DNA from: Microglena sp. YARC
Taxonomy: Eukaryota; Chlorophyta; Chlorophyceae; Chlamydomonadales; Chlamydomonadaceae
Assembly (NCBI GenBank): GCA_022414725.1
Contig: CM039462.1
Span: 52,019,908-52,083,907, forward strand
Direction of reading: 5' to 3'
DNA length: 64,000 nucleotides
This document shows positions 10,972-21,350 of the stretch, piece by piece. The position numbers were made by a program, and so were the translations under genes. Below the pieces are notes generated by a model that saw only the letters and a program-made list of their open reading frames with translations, was not told the origin of the DNA and searched no databases. Numbering within the stretch: position 1 is the first letter of the stretch; every line of letters begins with the position of its first letter.

Positions 10972-11405
10972 CGGGAAACTGAGATGCTTTCGCCAGGCGT
11001 CGACCTAAGGCGCGCGAGTTCTAGCATCCAATTCTGGCACCATTTTCAAGGATTCCAGTGTTTCAAATTCTCATCTAGTGCGCGCAGCGCAGCAAGCGGG
11101 GCCTAGGATAGAAGGGGGGGGGGGCACGGGAAACCTCGAGGCTTTCGCCAGGCGTCGACCTAAGGCGCGCGAGTTCTAGCATCCACTTCTGGCACCATTT
11201 TCAAGGATTCCAGTGTTTCAAATTCTCATCAAGTGCGCGCAGCGCAGCGAGCGGGGGCCTAGGATAGAAGGGGGGGGGGCACGGGAAACCTCGAGGCTTT
11301 TGCCAGGCGTCGACCTAAGGCACGCGACTTCTTGCATGCAATTCTGGCACAATTGTCAAGGATTCCAGTGTTTCAAATTCTCACCTTGTGCTCGCAGCGC
11401 AGCAA
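10972..11405 (+). repeat. 155-bp tandem repeat (2.8 copies)
   Basis: Units start at CGGGAAAC at 10972, 11127 and 11282, exactly 155 bp apart. Each has a GCCAGGCGTCGACCTAAGG core and, in the first two, ends in a poly-G run followed by CA. The third copy stops near 11405. Identity between copies is high by eye. Not coding. Confidence 0.9.
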
Positions 11406-11735
11406 GCGACTTCGACCGGGTCCTTCGACCAAAATTCCTGAGCCGGGCAGCGCTCGGTAGCCCCGAGTGCAAGAGAAAGTATGCATGAAAATGATGCCGC
11501 GAACAAAACTGTGCGACGGGTTTACATCGTCCAAGGTTGGTTTACGAAAGATCCATTGGAGCTGAACCTGACAGGTCCAAGATGACAACTGTCGATGCAT
11601 GGCGTTGATAGGTATAGGCATTTCAAAACGAACTGTGCAACGGATTTTGTCGAAACGCCGAGTTGACGGAGTTCTAATCATAGCGTGAGGTACTGCGGGT
11701 ACAAGGTAGCTGGCATGGGGGGGGGGGGGGGGGGC
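11406..11735. other. Spacer with 18-nt poly-G
   Basis: No gene seen. Ends in a poly-G run at 11717-11734 immediately before repeat B copy 2, comparable to the G-rich tract before copy 1. Confidence 0.55.
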
Positions 11736-12282
11736 GGGGCCACCGGGCGGGGGCAGTGGCAAGCCACGCCACCTGCCGCTGGCCAAAAGCCCGTTCAGCA
11801 GAACGGGATATACCGTTCACGTCTGGGCTGGGCCGAAACATGCAATACCTTGAACAAATTCCGTAAAATCAACCAGACACGTGATTGGCCTCATTTTCTT
11901 GCATCAAATTCCTAAAATAAGTCAATCTACATACATGCATTTTATTACATTATAGAAACGTTCAATACTGCTTAAAAATCAACAACCCTCCAACAACTCT
12001 CTTTTTCGTCACCTTGTAGTTAACAATGCTAAATCATCAATCGATTCATTGGAATTCAATTAATTTAAAGCCTCCTGGCGCCCTTCGAATTTAATCCAAT
12101 TCGAATTGATACAATTTAAAGCAATCACATGCATTCAAATCACGTTAATTTAATTAAATGGAAAGGAATACATCGAATTAAAATAACACAACATTAAATA
12201 CAATTCAATTCAATTAATTAAAATACAATGAATTAAGGATCCGAATCATTTCATTCGGTACGCGCCTCCAGGCGCCCTTAAT
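11736..12282 (+). repeat. Dispersed repeat B, copy 2
   Basis: Second copy of the 4300-4838 repeat, colinear over its whole length with a handful of substitutions and a 4-nt insertion (ACAC) near 12190. It ends at the same GCGCCTCCAGGCGCCCTTAAT word as copy 1. This shared hard end argues for an element boundary there. Confidence 0.85.
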
Positions 12283-12285
12283 CTA

Positions 12286-12477
12286 TTGAGAAGTGCCTGT
12301 TGACATTGTTGCTATTACATTATGAATGATTATGTTGGGATTTATGCTGAACCACTCAGCAGGTTGACATCCGATTCGGATGTCAACCTGCTGAGTGGTT
12401 CAGCATAAATCCCAACATCAATGTCCTTGAGTTGAGAAGTGTCTGTTGACATTGTTGCTATTACATTATGAATGATT
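12286..12477. repeat. 87-bp perfect palindrome between 46-bp direct repeats
   Basis: 12332-12418 is a perfect inverted repeat: 43-nt arms around a single T at 12375. It is flanked by direct repeats at 12286-12331 and 12432-12477 (TTGAGAAGTGCCTGTTGACA onward) that differ at one base. A short spacer of about 13 nt separates the palindrome from the second direct repeat. No coding content. Confidence 0.9.
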
Positions 12478-12655
12478 CTGCTTTTATTTAAAAAAACGCA
12501 AAGGAGGTGGGTGCGAGACAGGGTGCAGTAGCTGAATGCCTCTCCTCTACACCGGGCAGCTTCCGACCAAATAAACTCCAACATCCCAAGACATATGATT
12601 TTTAAAAAACTCAGAGGGTTTGTGTTTTGTATGATTTATGAGGGTCTTCCTCTTC
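12478..12655. other. Spacer left of the inverted satellite copies
   Basis: No gene seen. Contains CCGGGCAGCTTCCGACC at about 12552-12568, repeated exactly at 12896-12912, so this 17-bp word flanks the satellite pair on both sides. Confidence 0.5.
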
Positions 12656-12895
12656 CGTGGATCTTAACCTTCTACAGGTCGCTGCGTTCAAGTACACCCC
12701 AGGGTGTACCTAGACGCACCAAGCTGTAAATCACAGGTCTCTAGAAGACCTCCCACACTTTATAAATTCACACAGACTCTCCCGTGGATCTCAACCTTCT
12801 ACAGGTCGCTGCGTTCAAGTACACCCCAGGGTGTACCTAGACGCACCAAGCTATAAATCACAGGTCTCTAGAAGACCTCCCACACTTTATAAATT
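12656..12895 (-). repeat. Two 127-bp satellite monomers, inverted relative to the right-end array
   Basis: CCGTGGATCT.. units begin 127 bp apart (12656 and 12783). Read on the minus strand they match the monomer of 55647-64000: the TTATAAA block, GGAGGTCTTCTAGAGACC, the GTGCGTCTAGGTACACC word, the palindromic GTACACCC..GTGTAC region and GAACGCAGCGACCTGTAGAA, in the same order. The copies here are clean, without the 1-bp indels common in the array. Confidence 0.92.
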
Positions 12896-12924
12896 CCGGG
12901 CAGCTTCCGACCTAATCGAAATCT

Positions 12925-13235
12925 ACCTATATTTTCTCCAGGGGTTTGTTATATTCTGAATAATATCTGTGTAGGGTAACCAAAAATGGTTAACTTCATA
13001 AAAACTCTGTAATGCAAAGACTCTACATATAGCATTTTGTTTTCTCCAGGGGGTTGTTATATTCTGAATAATTTGTGTAGGGTAACCAAAAATGGTTACC
13101 TTCATAAAAACTCCGTAATGCGAAGACTCTACCTATAGCATTTTGTTTTCTCCAGGGGTTTGTTATATTCTGAATAATTTGTGTAGGGTAACCAAAAATG
13201 GTTAGCTTCATAAAAACTCTGTAATGCAAAGAAAC
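12925..13235 (+). repeat. 106-108-bp tandem repeat (3 copies)
   Basis: Three units each containing TTTCTCCAGGGG, TTGTTATATTCTGAATAAT and GGTAACCAAAAATGGTTA, with TTTCTCC starting at 12933, 13041 and 13147. The GGTAACCAAAAATGGTTA word is itself a partial inverted repeat. Not coding. Confidence 0.9.
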
Positions 13236-13256
13236 CGTCCCTTTTTGATGGATGAT

Positions 13257-13625
13257 CCTTGGGCACGCATACCACCCCGATAGTTGAGTCAGTGCATGGA
13301 AAGACCCTTGGGCACTCATACGACCCCGATAGTTGAGTCAGTGCATGGAAAGACCCTTGGGGGCACGCATACTACCCCGATAGATGAGTCAGTGCATGGA
13401 AAGACCCTTGGGGGCACGCATACTACCCCGATAGTTGAGTCAGTGCATGGAAAGACCCTTGGGCACTCATACTACCCCGATAGTTGAGTCAGTGCATGGA
13501 AAGATCCTTGGGCGCGCATACTATCCTGATAGTTGATATTCAGTGCATGGAAAGATCCATGGGCGCGCATACTATCCTGATAGTTGATAGTCAGTGCATG
13601 GAAAGACCATTGGGCGCGCGATATT
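13257..13625 (+). repeat. 49-51-bp minisatellite (~8 copies)
   Basis: Units of the form CCTTGGGCACGCATACTACC then CCGATAGTTGAGTCAGTGCA, starting at 13257, 13306, 13355, 13406, 13457, 13506, 13557 and 13607. Later units change CACGC to GCGCG and gain GATATT or GATAGT, showing directional divergence. Adjacent units abut without spacers, so this is not a CRISPR array. Confidence 0.92.
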
Positions 13626-15461
13626 ATCCAGATTGGATACGAACGGTGGAACCGAACGATATTTGCGTGCACACAACGGTAGGATAGAGATTGGAATTGC
13701 GAAAACGACAGATGTTGTGAACGGTTCGTAGCGAAGCGTTGTGCGGAAGAATCGTTGCTACATGTGCAGCGGAAACGAGAAGGACTCTGTGCCAGTCGTA
13801 GCTACATGGCGTAGCTGACAACGAAAGAGTGATTGGGGGATAGAAATCATGGAACGCCTGGTAGGGGCGTTTTACAAGCGGCTAGTTTAGGGTTTACGGG
13901 GTCCCACTTCCTGGGGTGCGGAAAAGGGGGCCTTGTCTTGGGTCAACAATGGCCTGCCTGTGACAATTGTAATGTAAAACTGGCTGAACAACTATGTAAA
14001 AATCAAATCGACTTCAATCCACTTCAGAAGGTTTGGGCAAAGGCGGATTGGCTTCGAATGAGATACCAAAGTACTGGCAGCACAGCCTTCCTACCATCCA
14101 ATTTTAGAAGAAGAAGAATGCGGGTTTTTGAGGCAGACCCACAAAACTGGAAAACAAGCTAGGAACAGAACAAACGAAGAAATAAAAGGAGCACAAGGCA
14201 GAAGGGAGAGCAGAAAAGGGAGGGATGCCAAGAAAGGCAATCCATGTAACAGTACCGAGTTCAACGGTATGGGTAAGAGTGAAGCAATAACAAGATCTAT
14301 TAGCGTGTGTTAGGTTGTAAGTTACTCACTGAGTGATAGGTGATGGAATGAGTTATATCAAGGTAGTAACGAAGAGTGTGTTGCCGTATGGTTGGGATGT
14401 AGGCGGCGAGTGTAGGAGTCCTGATTGGTGAAGTGAGTGGGGGTGATTGAATGTCGAATCTGGCGAAGGTTTGGGTGGCGTCCAGCCTGGATGCACCTTC
14501 CAGAACATCGACCAATTAAACCCTGGATTTAGCCGGCTGACGACTGCATATTCGTACTACTCTCGTCGAGCCCTGCTCAATGGTCGCTCTAAAAGTACAA
14601 ATAAAGGGGGGAAACGGTCGGACCGGGTGCCTACTCGTTCGTTCCGAGTAGGAGCCTAGGAGGAACAAGTATCTATACCTTTGGACACGTGCTTAATTAG
14701 GCAGGACAAACATGGCGACAGGACAAGTGCAACATAACAAAGCAGAGTGGTTCCAGTGTTTTAAGAGAGGATATAGTTACATACTCAGCAAAAATCAATG
14801 CCGAGACTGAACAGCGCCGAGGCAGCTGGACAGTTTTATAACAGTGAGGGTTTGGGCAACATACCCCTCAGAACCTGGTCCAGGCGGTGACCTCCAAAAA
14901 AGCGTACGAAAGAGCAAATAAAAGGCTTGACAACAAGCAATGCGAACTACCAAGGCATAGAGAAACTAGCGAATTAAGAGTATATTGTAGAAGGGCTGAG
15001 AGTTGCCGAGGCCTAAAAAGTGAGATTCTACAAGAAGACGTGAAGGACAAAAGGCACAGGAAAATCACCAAACAAACAAGGAGAGAGGCAGAGAGCTCTA
15101 AAAAGGCGGCCTTAACACTCCCTATCTAAAGGCAAACCCAAGGCCAAGCCGTCAGCCAAAACGCCACAAGGAAAAGCACAGCTACGAAAGGACACTTAAC
15201 AACCTAAGCAGAAGTACTAACACGATAAAAAGCGTGAGGAAAAGCGAAAGACCAAGACCAGCGGGGAAAAGCTAAGAGAGTCCAAAGCCTATCTGTCAAG
15301 AAACCATTAAGCTTAAGGACGGAGAGAGGGCACAGGAGAGCAGCCAAACAGGTCAAGAGTCAAACGGAGACTCGAGAAGTGAAAACATAAGCTACCCCCC
15401 ATCACCTACACCGCCAGAAACAAGACGGTTGCTACAAAGGGACAAGAACAAATCCAAGCTA
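13626..15461. other. No gene seen; left flank of copia element 1, possibly LINE 3' tail
   Basis: Mixed-composition sequence with only short unrelated open frames. Because copia element 1 split a minus-strand LINE fragment right at its stop codon (TAG on the minus strand, plus 15459-15461), the part nearest 15461 should be the 3' untranslated region of that LINE. Where that ends to the left I cannot define; no poly-T marking a minus-strand tail is visible. Confidence 0.4.
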
Positions 15462-15466
15462 GTCAT
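15462..15466. other. Target-site duplication GTCAT, left
   Basis: GTCAT immediately left of the first LTR base, matched by GTCAT at 20426-20430. Confidence 0.85.
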
Positions 15467-15790
15467 TATCAGCTTGAAATCACTCCGGTAGAGTGGACAG
15501 TAGATTAAAGCAGCGGAACAGACGCACCAATCTATACACGGAGACAAGGATAACGTTACAGACACAGGAGACCCATAAAGGGGCACCTGTGGTGAAAGGA
15601 GGCGGTAGACAGGAACCTAACAGGGTACAGATCAGACCGGAGACGTAGGTGACAGGAAGCTGCCACTGAGTCATCTCAAGACGACTCAGTCCCACGGGAA
15701 GCTGGCTCAGGAGAGCCGATAGTTCTAAGGGAGTACATAAGTAGTCACCAAGTCATAAAACGCGTGAGAGCACCGCTATACATGCTGATA
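15467..15790 (-). repeat. 3' LTR of copia element 1
   Basis: 324 bp with 7-bp inverted ends TATCAGC/GCTGATA. Differs from the 5' LTR only in CAAGACGACT versus CAAGATGACT, which interrupts an otherwise perfect CTGAGTCATCT..AGATGACTCAG hairpin. Confidence 0.92.
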
Positions 15791-16198
15791 CTCCACCTAT
15801 GACACAGGTGACATACAATAGTACTACTCCACCTATGGCACTGGTGACATAGAACTATATGTAACAAATAAAAATAAAAAAAATCAAAGAACTCCGGAAA
15901 AAAAAAAATCGAGAGAAACTTCAAATGAAACCCGAAGGGTGTAAGGGAAGGTATGAAGCAAGGCAAAGAACCAAAATTTGCCAAGTGGATATAAGAGGAC
16001 AACTAAATATCAAAGTCGGGTAACAACGGTATAGAAAACCCGATCCGGGAATAGGAACCTAATGCCAATCAATGATAACTTAAAGAAACTCTAAATGTAA
16101 CCAAAGAAACCCTAAAATGTAACCAAAAATTTCCAGAATACATGTAACCAAAATTCTAGAATACATGTAACCAAAAAAATTGGTTTAAGGAGAAGCAG

Positions 16199-18922
16199 TC
16201 ATTCCAAACATGCGAATGAAACGCCAGAACACCATAGGATCAAGGGGCTTGGTGAAGGGTCAGCACAGTTGTCCTTAGTGTTAACATAGGCAACATCCAC
16301 CTGGCCATCCTCCACCAGCTCCTGGATATAGTGATGGATGACATCAATGTGCTTGTTGCGAGGGAGCAGCTGACAGTCATTGGCCCAGCTCAAGGATCCC
16401 AAGTTGTCACCCTGAATGGTGACCAGGTCACAAGGCAGCCCTAGATCAATTCTCAACTTTTTCAACCATTGCATCTCCCTGGCAGTCTGAGACAGGGCCT
16501 GATACTCAGCCTCACTGGAGCTAACAGCAACAGTGGGTTGCCTTTTGCTCATCCAGTTCACAAGGCAGCCTCCAGCAAGCACAGCATAGCCAGTCTGAGA
16601 TCTCCTGTCAGACCCATCATCAGCAAAGGATGAGTCACTAAAGACAGTAAAAGAGAAACCAGGGCTGTGAGTGTAAGTGAGGCCCAGATGGGAATGTTCT
16701 CTCAAATACAAAAGCAAGCGCTTGGCTGCAGCCCACAGGGGGCAGTGGGTTGAGCAGAAAAACCTGGACAGGTAGCTCACAGCAAAAGAAATATCAGGCC
16801 TTGTGCAGGTAGCCAGGTACAGCAAAGCCCCCACAAGAGAGAGGTACTGGCTATTAGAGGCCAGAGGTTCTCCAGGAGGATCAGTGACAGTGCACTTGGC
16901 CATGGGAACTGAAAACTTGGGCTTGGTAGCAGCAGTGAGACCAAACTGCTCCACCAGCTCAACAATGTAGGAGTGCTGGGAGAGGTCGATCTTAACACAC
17001 CTGCCGTCAGAATCAAGTGTACAAGTCATGTCCAATGAAAGGAACTGGACAGGTACACCCATTTCCTTGACTTCCCACCCAGCTGCTTCCATAGCCTTGA
17101 TCAGCAAGGCATACCTATGCAGCTCACTAAAAGCACAGATAAAGTCATCCACATAGGTCAGGACATAGCTCCACCCACCAGTAGAATCCCTCCTGAAATA
17201 CAGAGCAGGTTCAGCTTTGCACATGGTAAAACCGTGGGCAACCAAAACCTGCTTTACATCTTTGCTCCAAGCCCTGGGTGCCTGCTTCAAACCGTAAAGA
17301 GATTTAATCAGCTTGCACACAAGGGGAAAATTGTCAGGACCAAGTTCATGAAAGCCCTCAGGCTGGTAACAGAACAGGTCCAGACCAGGTTCCAGCTTGG
17401 CATTCAAGAATGCAGTCTTGATGTCCAGCTGCCTCACAAACATTTTTCTATGAGTGATGGCAGCAAGGAGCACACGAAGACCTGCTTTAGAGGAGACGGG
17501 GGCATATACATCATGGTAGTCCAGCCCAGGACGTTGCAGAAAACCACGAACTACAAAACGAGCTTTAAAACGCAAAGAACCATCAGCCCCATGTTTCTTG
17601 ACAAATAACCATCTGCCAGATAGAATCCTCTGCCTAGGAGGCTGTGGAGTGAGGACCCAAGTGCCATGAGCATGGAGGGAGGCCATCTCATCCTTCATAG
17701 CCTGCAGCCAGAGATCTCTGTCAGGGTTGGTAGGTAACATTGCAGCTTTATAAGAGAGTTCAGTAGAGGTAGAAATAAAAGCCCCCACGTACAAGCAGTG
17801 TACTAGTACATGGGCAGCGGGGATATCAGCAGTATCAGCAGTAACCGGTAATAAAGCCCCCAGCGCAGCACTCATGCGTGGTTGAACAAGGCCGGCCTCC
17901 TTTGCCTCTAAATCGTCGACGCCTGGGTACACTGGAACACCCCAGCCATACGCAGTATCTGACCCGGACCAGTGTTCGAGGTCATCACTCACATCATCTG
18001 TGACGGCCACATCGTCGCAATGCCTGGTCCGGTATAAACCACCAGGTATAGCAGGGGGTGAAGTGATCAACAACTCCCGCGAGCTATCCGAATAGGTGGA
18101 CGGGGGGTGGCGACTAGTGGGCAGTGGACCTGTACTAGGTTCCACTATGACCCGAGGCTGTCCTAATCCTACGACTTCACCGACGAAACGTGGCGCAGAG
18201 GAAGGCCCGGCGACCCCCTGAGATTCGAATAAATTAGAGCTTGAAGGAACATCAGACTCCCCTGGCCCAATGCCGCCGCACGCGATACAGCACCATCATT
18301 ACCTGGCCTGGGACGCATCGTCATCCCATGACCAGTAAAGCGGTCAACAATCGGGGTTGGTAAAGGGCCCAGGACATTGTCAGTAGTATCAAGCCCTTTA
18401 CCGATGATAGCGGCAGGGGTGCGAGAAAAATACTGAGATCCATCATAGGGAAAGAGCCCAGGGATACAGTTATAGCTAAACTGTTCATAGAAGAGCACAT
18501 CACGACTCTCTACCACCTGGCGCAACTTCGGAACCCAAACAAAATAACCCTTACTCACCAGAGAATACCCAACCAGTCTACCAGATAACGCCCTTTCGTC
18601 AAGCTTATAGCGCTTCTTCCCATTCACTAGGGTAACATAGCATGGGCACCCGAACACGCGCAATAACGATACATCAGGTAGAACCCCAAAGAACAACTCG
18701 TATAGAGTCTTGTCACCCTGATCGGGCAGCCGGTTACGTAGATAACACACTCGCACTCTGCTGAGCAATGTATACCATCAATAATGCATGCACAGCCCAA
18801 CCGATTCTAACCACGCCTCTATACCACTTAACTAAAAAATCCTTAGCCCTATCAGAACTCAAACACTTGAAACCCAAACTCACGTAGCTAAGGCATACAC
18901 CTAAGGGGGGAACCAGGGGCAC
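16199..18922 (-). pseudogene. Copia element 1 pol remnant (partial integrase, RT, RNase H)
   Basis: The minus-strand frame 18145-16199 reads through copia reverse transcriptase, with the catalytic YVDDFICAF, and RNase H, with SSSEAEYQAL and GDNLGSLSWAND. It closely parallels copia element 2. A 1-nt deletion near 16256 (GAAGGGTC versus GAAGGGGTC) shifts the last ~20 codons. A second frame, 18768-18169, holds the integrase C-terminal part (CYLRNRLPDQGD..). Fragments at 18922-18734 still show SDRAKDFLVKW, around the second catalytic Asp of integrase. The stretch with the catalytic Glu is deleted and frames are shifted, so no functional Pol can be made. Confidence 0.88.
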
Positions 18923-19330
18923 AGGAAAACAAAGTTAGCAACCTGTGTCGAACCACGGAACGCACCCAGGGGTCACAAGGAGCCTAAGAGAGAAAAATAT
19001 CCACCAAGATATCATGCCAAAGATCCTCCACGGCCGCTGGTCTAGGGCCAGGACGGCGTCCACTTCGGCCTGTAGCATGGGCGAAGTCCGGCGCTGCGAG
19101 ACCTGGGATCACAGAAGGTGGGGAAGCGTTAGGGCGAAGGCGAGATTTGAGGTATGGGAAAAAGGAGACGAGGATGAAAGTGCAGCAAGTCGCACCTGGT
19201 GCAGAAGATCGCACCAATGGCAGAAAATCGCAAATCGCAAGGGCAGAATTCGAAAATTTATCGCTAGGATGCGAAGAGCAGAGCCGAGGCATGTTAAGGT
19301 CCTAATATCCCGCCGTCGATGATCAGTCAA
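18923..19330 (-). other. Copia element 1 interior without match to element 2
   Basis: Where element 2 has protease and the gag core, this element has ~400 bp of unrelated sequence. The minus strand has a 102-codon frame (19292-18984) ending in LWHDILVDIFLS, vaguely F-box-like, but I give that no weight. It may be captured host DNA or a deletion junction. Confidence 0.35.
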
Positions 19331-20070
19331 TCCCAAGTCCCCCCCTCTATCGCTCGACTCACCCGGTTGGGGGGTAGAGGGAGCAGCACCCGTAGTGGTG
19401 CTGACCATACCCCCCTGCTTCCTACCACCTCCAGAATCTCCAGGTCAAGACGCGTAGGTCGTCCTCCTCTGGCGAACCCTACGGCAGTGCCGGCGATCCG
19501 CCAGCTTGATCGAAAAAATTCTCCAGAAGGTAGCACAGAGCCACTAGAGCGCAAGCTCATGCCAGTAGCCGACCGTCGGCTGGGCAGAGCAAAGGGGGCA
19601 AAGACGACGTAGACATCAGCAGGGAGCTTGGTCGGCTTGGCAACCTCCGGTATGCAGGCAGAGCCTCAAACACCGGAGAAAGGTTAGCGACGTCAAGGAC
19701 GCGAGCAAACGAAGACGGGGTATCTCCACCGATGTCCAGGCTAGTCGCCGACTTGAGTCTGCACGTCACAGTCATCTACGACAGACGGGAGGAGGCGACA
19801 GACGGCAGGGGAGGAAAAGGAAGAGAAGATGGAGGAATGACCGGGGGGGGTTACTTCCACGATGGCGGAAGGATCCTCCTCTCCGGCAGCAGAGGCCGCT
19901 GGCGCGCAGTCGTCTAGCCAATCTAGAGGAACCTGCACCCCCGTCGGGAGGATTCGGTCGCATCCATTGCTCACAATGACACTGCGGATCCCACGAGCCC
20001 ATGAAACACCATTTAGTTTGGTAAGTTTCACAAGGCCGGCAGGAGGCCCTCGCGGAAGTTGCATTATCAA
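19331..20070 (-). pseudogene. Copia element 1 N-terminal gag-region remnant
   Basis: The frame 20070-19741 (reading GVSWARGIRS.., SNGCDRILP.., DWLDDCAPAASAAGEE) is clearly homologous to the N-terminal frame of element 2 (28967-28054). Homology continues in other frames at 19775-19557 (LKSATSLDIGG against LKSATSGDYGG) and 19560-19327, so at least one frameshift separates the pieces. The gag core and zinc knuckle seen in element 2 are absent. Confidence 0.75.
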
Positions 20071-20101
20071 AGCAGTGGTAGTGATGAGGAGCCCAATAAC
20101 C

Positions 20102-20425
20102 TATCAGCTTGAAATCACTCCGGTAGAGTGGACAGTAGATTAAAGCAGCGGAACAGACGCACCAATCTATACACGGAGACAAGGATAACGTTACAGACAC
20201 AGGAGACCCATAAAGGGGCACCTGTGGTGAAAGGAGGCGGTAGACAGGAACCTAACAGGGTACAGATCAGACCGGAGACGTAGGTGACAGGAAGCTGCCA
20301 CTGAGTCATCTCAAGATGACTCAGTCCCACGGGAAGCTGGCTCAGGAGAGCCGATAGTTCTAAGGGAGTACATAAGTAGTCACCAAGTCATAAAACGCGT
20401 GAGAGCACCGCTATACATGCTGATA
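20102..20425 (-). repeat. 5' LTR of copia element 1
   Basis: Partner of 15467-15790 with one mismatch in 324. Holds the intact CTGAGTCATCT/AGATGACTCAG hairpin. Confidence 0.92.
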
Positions 20426-20430
20426 GTCAT
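20426..20430. other. Target-site duplication GTCAT, right
   Basis: GTCAT immediately right of the 5' LTR of copia element 1, identical to 15462-15466. Confidence 0.85.
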
Positions 20431-21350
20431 CCAGGCTGTCAGGGAGGATCAGGGGAAGAAGCTCATTCTGGGAGTGAAGCAAATGGTCGGGGGAATGGTC
20501 CTGGGCCATCGGAGGATCCGCCACTGACATATGTGGAGGGTTGGGAACTCCCATGTTTTCACGGGACCCACCATGGCTGATGAAGGGGTGATCATCTCCC
20601 ACCGTGTCCTCCCACTCAGGAGGGGGCTCTTCTGTAGCGACAAAATCAGCAATGCGAGCCCAGAAATCAGCCACAGCAAGTGCTCCAGCCCGCTCTGAGA
20701 GGGGGCGAACAGCTGGCACCTGAGGAGGTTTAAGGCCCCATAACTCATACAGAGTGGCCTGGCGAGGGCCGGAAGTGGCCTCACGCCCTCACCACGGACA
20801 GAGGAGGCCAACCTCCACAATTGCCGGCGGCCATGATCCATAGCTGACAGGGCCGCAAGGCAAACAATTCCCCACACATCGGTATCCATGGCTGAGGAGG
20901 GGCGGGGGTTGCACAGCCAGAGGCTAGCTCTCTGGATGGGGCAGGCAGAAAGGGTGGCCAAGGGAACCTGGAGAGCCTCACGGATCGCTAAAGCAACGGG
21001 GCACGTCCAAAAGCAGTGGAGGCGGGGGTCGCAGTCAGAAGGCACATCAGGGCAACACGGGCAGCGGAACTGTACCCGGGAGGAGGCCCCTGGAACGCCA
21101 TCGGCCATAAGGCGCCACATGTCCTTTTGGCTCCACATGTCCTTTTGGCTCCACATGTCCTTTTGGCTGTTTTCCCAAGGAAGGGACCAGAGTGAAGGAA
21201 GCAGCCTAGCAAACGCCCGTGTCCGGGCAGAGAGATACCGTGGGCAGTAAGGTGGACCCAAGGCAAGGCTCACGTACGTAGCCCGTGCCTCAGATTGGAG
21301 GCCCTTTGTTGCTACACTCTGCAAGGCGGTGCCATGCTTAACCTTGAGTT
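20431..21350 (-). pseudogene. C-terminal fragment of a LINE ORF2
   Basis: The minus-strand frame from 21324 includes CPCCPDVPSDCDPRLHCFWT with a following C, the Cys/His knuckle typical of LINE ORF2 C-termini. It contains three tandem 18-nt units giving SQKDMW repeats (21114-21170). Near 20720 the natural frame shifts, continuing as ADFWARIADFVATEEPPPEW to the copia insertion point. The residues end ..SLDD exactly at 20430, and the stop codon TAG lies across the insertion at 15459-15461. Reverse transcriptase is not present to the right, so the LINE is 5'-truncated near 21350. Confidence 0.75.

Larger units (their letters stand above)
15467..20425 (-). mobile_element. Copia-type LTR retrotransposon 1 (4,959 bp, non-autonomous)
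   Basis: Two 324-bp LTRs (15467-15790, 20102-20425) differ at a single base, and the element is flanked by GTCAT on both sides (15462-15466, 20426-20430), the 5-bp duplication expected of Ty1/copia integrase. The termini are TATCAGC..GCTGATA, not TG..CA. The sense strand is minus. Next to the 3' LTR is a short purine tract, AGGTGGAG. After the 5' LTR the sequence begins GGTTAT, complementary to AUAACC of an initiator tRNA-Met anticodon loop, reminiscent of the half-tRNA priming of Drosophila copia; the match does not extend far. The interior lacks gag core, protease and most of integrase. Confidence 0.92.

Noticed and set aside
13257..13625. CRISPR-like array
   Set aside because: Units of 49-51 bp abut with no unique spacers and diverge gradually; it is a minisatellite in a eukaryotic genome.
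15480..15695. Identical small ORFs at both copia LTRs (also 20115-20330)
   Set aside because: They are chance frames inside the LTR; identity reflects LTR duplication, not coding constraint.
17117..17608. Plus-strand frames opposite copia pol (also 24151-24525)
   Set aside because: Shadows of the minus-strand RT/RNase H coding sequence; they recur in both elements only because the coding strand is conserved.
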